The position numbers and the translations under genes were made by a program. The notes beneath the pieces are model-generated. The model saw only the letters and a program-made list of their open reading frames with translations, did no database searches and had not been told where the DNA came from. Positions 5,942 to 8,272 of a stretch of DNA of 8,272 bases are shown in pieces. The stretch covers positions 1 through 8,272 of the forward strand of contig JAZQBI010000240.1 in the NCBI GenBank assembly GCA_045545635.1. Direction: 5' to 3'. How positions within the stretch are numbered: the stretch's first letter is position 1; every line of letters starts with the position of its first letter. This stretch comes from RGIG8748 sp045545635 (GTDB taxonomy: Bacteria; Bacillota; Clostridia; UMGS1810).

Positions 5942-7712
5942 TGTCTTCGTTTCCTTTCACGCTTGTGTTGATTTTGACTTTCGGGAGTTTAATTTTTACC
6001 ACGGTTCCCTCGTTTTGTACAGAGGATATTGTTACACCGTATTCCTGACCGTAAATCATCTGAATTCGCTTGTTAACATTTGCAAGGCCTATATGTCTGC
6101 CTTCAAAGGTTTCGTCATACATATTTTTTCTTATAGTTTCAAGGGTTTCTTCGTCTATTCCCTTGCCGTTATCGGAAATCTTGATTACAAAATCGCTTTC
6201 GTTGTTTTGGGATACTATACTTACTCTCTTGTCCTGCTGTCCCGCTCTGAAAGCGTGTCGGAAGATATTTTCCAAAATAGGCTGAAGTATGAATTTTATT
6301 ACACCAAACTCCATAAGCTCCCCGTGAATATCCCATTTGACATCCACAAGATTTTTTCTTTTTATATTTTCAATTTCCAGAAATTTTCTGGAATATTCTA
6401 TTTCTTTTTTTAGGGTTACTATGTATTTTTTTGTATCAAGCACATCGTACAAAAGCTCCGAAAGCAGAACGATGAGCTGACTTATGGTGTTGTCGCTTTT
6501 TGTAAGTCGCATAGCCATAAGGTTAACACTGTTCAGTGTGTTGTACATAAAATGAGGTGACATCTGCATTTGCAGTGCATAAAACTGCGTCTTTTTGAGA
6601 TTGAGCATTTGTCTGGGAAAGGCAATTTCAAGCTTTTCTCCGCTTTTGAGATTGTCAAATATTCCTGCACTGAGATGTTCAATGTCGGTGTTTTCGTCTA
6701 TGGCAAACTGTTCCATAAACTCTGTTACTATACTTATAAACTGTTCTCTCAACTGTCTTGCAAGGATAAAAGAAGCTATCACAACAATAATGTTTATAAG
6801 CAAGATGAACAGAATGGACATCCATATATAGGTGTATGCCGACTCTTTTGAGCCTTGTCTTAAAAACATCATTGTCATATCACTTGCAGTGGATTTGAGC
6901 TTTAGAACATATTCATTGTCATTTTTGGTGAAACGGATATTCTCATAGCTACTGTAGGGAACCTGTTCGGATAGTTTTTTGCAATCATCCGCAGAAGACA
7001 TCTCTCCTCCGGAAGCGTAAAAAAACTTATCAAAATCCGTAAAAATGAGTTTCCTGTCATAATCCCCTGTGTCCAGAAGAAATTCCCTGTTTAACTCTCC
7101 CACATTAAGAGCAATAACCAAAAGTCCCTTAAGTTCGATACCAAGATAGTAACCAAAACACATATTTATTACTTCAGGGGTATGTAATGCCTCGTTTCTC
7201 TGCTCGTGGGTTATATTTGTTGCTGTTCCCTCTTCCCTGAATTTGGCATAAAATTTTGAATTATAAAAATCGTCAATGTAGTTACCGTTTCTTGTAGAGA
7301 GAACATAGTTGTTTTCAAAACAATAAAAATGGATTGCATCTATATATGATGCAGATGCCGTAGCATGTTTAAAAATCGAGCGTAAACTATCAATGGAATT
7401 TTCGTTGATTAAATCCATATCGGATTGGGAAACTATTACATAGGTTTTGAGTTCGCCTTGTTGAACTATATTAAGATAGCTGTTGTTTACCGTGTCAAGA
7501 ACATCGTTGAATTTATAAGAAGCATTGAGAAATTCCTGTGTTACATAGTTTTTTTCGTCAAGAACTTTTTTGGTATTGAGGTATATACATAAAAATACAG
7601 ACAAAATCATAAGAGGTATTGCAAAAAGACAAAAAAGCCTTTTCCAATATGAGAAAAAACCGTGTCTGATCCATCTTTTTGCTATACTTCTAAATTTTTT
7701 TAACTGCATCAT
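5934..7712 (-). CDS. YesM-type sensor histidine kinase
   Basis: The 592-residue membrane kinase has a basic N-terminus, a first transmembrane helix at about 25-45, an extracytoplasmic sensor region of about 250 residues (dCache-like by layout), and a second helix at about 297-318. A short linker without a clear HAMP sequence follows. The His_kinase block QFYALQMQMSPHFMYNTLNS (376-395) carries the likely phosphorylated His387. The ATPase part shows the N box LQPILENIFRHAF (476-488, Asn482), the G1 box SDNGKGID (513-520) and the G2 box GRHIGLANVNKRI (538-550). This is the LytS/YesM class, which usually pairs with AraC-type response regulators and senses carbohydrates or their binding proteins. 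It shares ATGA with the end of the upstream AraC-type gene. No strong ribosome site is visible, so translation is probably coupled. Its last 8 bases overlap the GH88 gene, tying the sensor to the enzymes. The ligand is unknown. Confidence 0.93.
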   Translation of the reverse strand: MMQLKKFRSIAKRWIRHGFFSYWKRLFCLFAIPLMILSVFLCIYLNTKKVLDEKNYVTQEFLNASYKFNDVLDTVNNSYLNIVQQGELKTYVIVSQSDMDLINENSIDSLRSIFKHATASASYIDAIHFYCFENNYVLSTRNGNYIDDFYNSKFYAKFREEGTATNITHEQRNEALHTPEVINMCFGYYLGIELKGLLVIALNVGELNREFLLDTGDYDRKLIFTDFDKFFYASGGEMSSADDCKKLSEQVPYSSYENIRFTKNDNEYVLKLKSTASDMTMMFLRQGSKESAYTYIWMSILFILLINIIVVIASFILARQLREQFISIVTEFMEQFAIDENTDIEHLSAGIFDNLKSGEKLEIAFPRQMLNLKKTQFYALQMQMSPHFMYNTLNSVNLMAMRLTKSDNTISQLIVLLSELLYDVLDTKKYIVTLKKEIEYSRKFLEIENIKRKNLVDVKWDIHGELMEFGVIKFILQPILENIFRHAFRAGQQDKRVSIVSQNNESDFVIKISDNGKGIDEETLETIRKNMYDETFEGRHIGLANVNKRIQMIYGQEYGVTISSVQNEGTVVKIKLPKVKINTSVKGNEDNG

Positions 7713-8272
7713 TTTTTACTGTTCATCTCACTTTGGTAATCAGCCGGAGTCTTTCCGGTGAATGCTTTGAATATTCTGTAAAAGTATGCCGCACTGTTGT
7801 AGCCTATATTCGCATATATCTGAGAAGCTTTGTTGGCGGGGTTTTTCAATAATTCCTTTGCCTTTTCCACTCTCATACGGTTTAATGTGGTTGTAAAGTT
7901 TTCGTCCATATACTTGCGATACAAGGAGCAAAAATACACCTTGTTGTAGCACATATGGTGAGCAAGCTCTGCAAGACTTACATCTCTCAGATAATTCTCG
8001 CTCAGATATTTGGTTATCTCGGTGCGGATGTGTTCATTATCATCAGGCTGAGATATCTGCGATACCACATCCGAATGAACGATAGAACCCAGAGAAGAAA
8101 ACGCTTTTGATACCTCTATGGTGGCGGTATCAAGAACAAGAAGTTCCGCCAAATCACCCGAAACTCTTTCGCAGTACTTACGCACAAGCACACCGAGATT
8201 TTCATTGTGGTTTTTTAATATTGCTATTATTCGTATATGGTTATACGAATGCATCATTGTACAAAACATAAC
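7709..8272 (-). CDS. AraC-type transcriptional regulator, probable YesN-like response regulator (5' end missing)
   Basis: The reading frame is open through the right edge, so the gene begins outside the window. The ATG at 8269 is only an internal methionine, preceded in frame by a valine codon. The visible 187 residues end in a complete AraC DNA-binding domain: first helix-turn-helix at about 97-118 (VSLAELAHHM onward), second at about 147-167 (ASQIYANIGYNSAAYFYRIF), and the family signature closing with FTGKTPADYQ (170-179). Numbering is from the ATG at 8269. The about 75 residues before it are not recognisable and may be the linker of a YesN-type response regulator. The receiver domain that would prove this is not in the window; the pairing is inferred from the overlapping YesM-type kinase. 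A one-component AraC regulator is the alternative. It probably activates this operon in response to an oligosaccharide signal. Confidence 0.9.
   Translation of the reverse strand, partial: VMFCTMMHSYNHIRIIAILKNHNENLGVLVRKYCERVSGDLAELLVLDTATIEVSKAFSSLGSIVHSDVVSQISQPDDNEHIRTEITKYLSENYLRDVSLAELAHHMCYNKVYFCSLYRKYMDENFTTTLNRMRVEKAKELLKNPANKASQIYANIGYNSAAYFYRIFKAFTGKTPADYQSEMNSKK

Noticed and set aside
5904..6413. A 169-codon plus-strand open frame with hydrophobic, membrane-like translation
   Set aside because: It is antisense to the conserved ATPase domain of the histidine kinase. The Phe/Tyr-rich character is what antisense of Lys/Glu/Ile-rich coding gives.
8267..8269. ATG at 8269 as the true start of the AraC-type gene
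   Set aside because: The frame remains open to the window edge, no ribosome site can be seen, and starting here would leave an unusually short regulator; the gene is more likely truncated.

Overview
The window is one strand-coherent gene cluster: six genes, all on the minus strand, transcribed from the right edge (8272) towards the left. In transcription order they are: the C-terminal part of an AraC-type regulator (cut by the window edge), a YesM-type membrane sensor histidine kinase, a GH88-type unsaturated glucuronyl hydrolase, an SGNH/GDSL-type esterase with a GxDLY-like N-terminal domain, a 685-residue beta-propeller-like protein of unassigned function, and an M20D (AbgB-like) metallo-amidohydrolase. 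Junctions are tight (4-bp overlap, 8-bp overlap, 21 bp, 9 bp, 56 bp), so this is probably a single operon. The last junction carries a perfect 13-bp hairpin, and hairpins in the AT-rich 311 bases at the left probably end the transcript.

The organism is most likely a Gram-positive anaerobe of the Clostridia. The grounds are AT-rich intergenic DNA, AGGAG/GAGGA-type ribosome sites, a YesM/AraC two-component pair (a common carbohydrate-sensing module in Bacillota), and homology patterns. No ribosomal or taxonomic marker is present, so this is inference.

Reading the genes together: the sensor kinase has an extracytoplasmic domain of about 250 residues and probably detects a sugar or oligosaccharide. 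It would signal to the AraC-type protein, which would control the locus. None of the four enzyme-like proteins has a visible signal peptide, so they are probably cytoplasmic and act on imported oligosaccharides. The GH88 enzyme keeps both expected catalytic aspartates and removes a 4,5-unsaturated uronic acid, which only arises after a lyase has cut the chain. The SGNH protein would remove O-acyl groups. No recognised lyase is present. The beta-propeller protein, with a histidine-rich patch, is the natural candidate for a lyase or other uronate-active enzyme, because several lyase families use propeller folds. The M20D protein is an odd partner and hints at an amide-bearing substrate. A transporter is missing and would be expected beyond position 8272.

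Most speculative points: the enzymatic role of the propeller protein, the role of the M20D protein in a glycan operon, and the identity of the glycan. Everything else is ordinary bacterial coding sequence. No CRISPR, tRNA, rRNA, insertion sequence or phage feature was seen.
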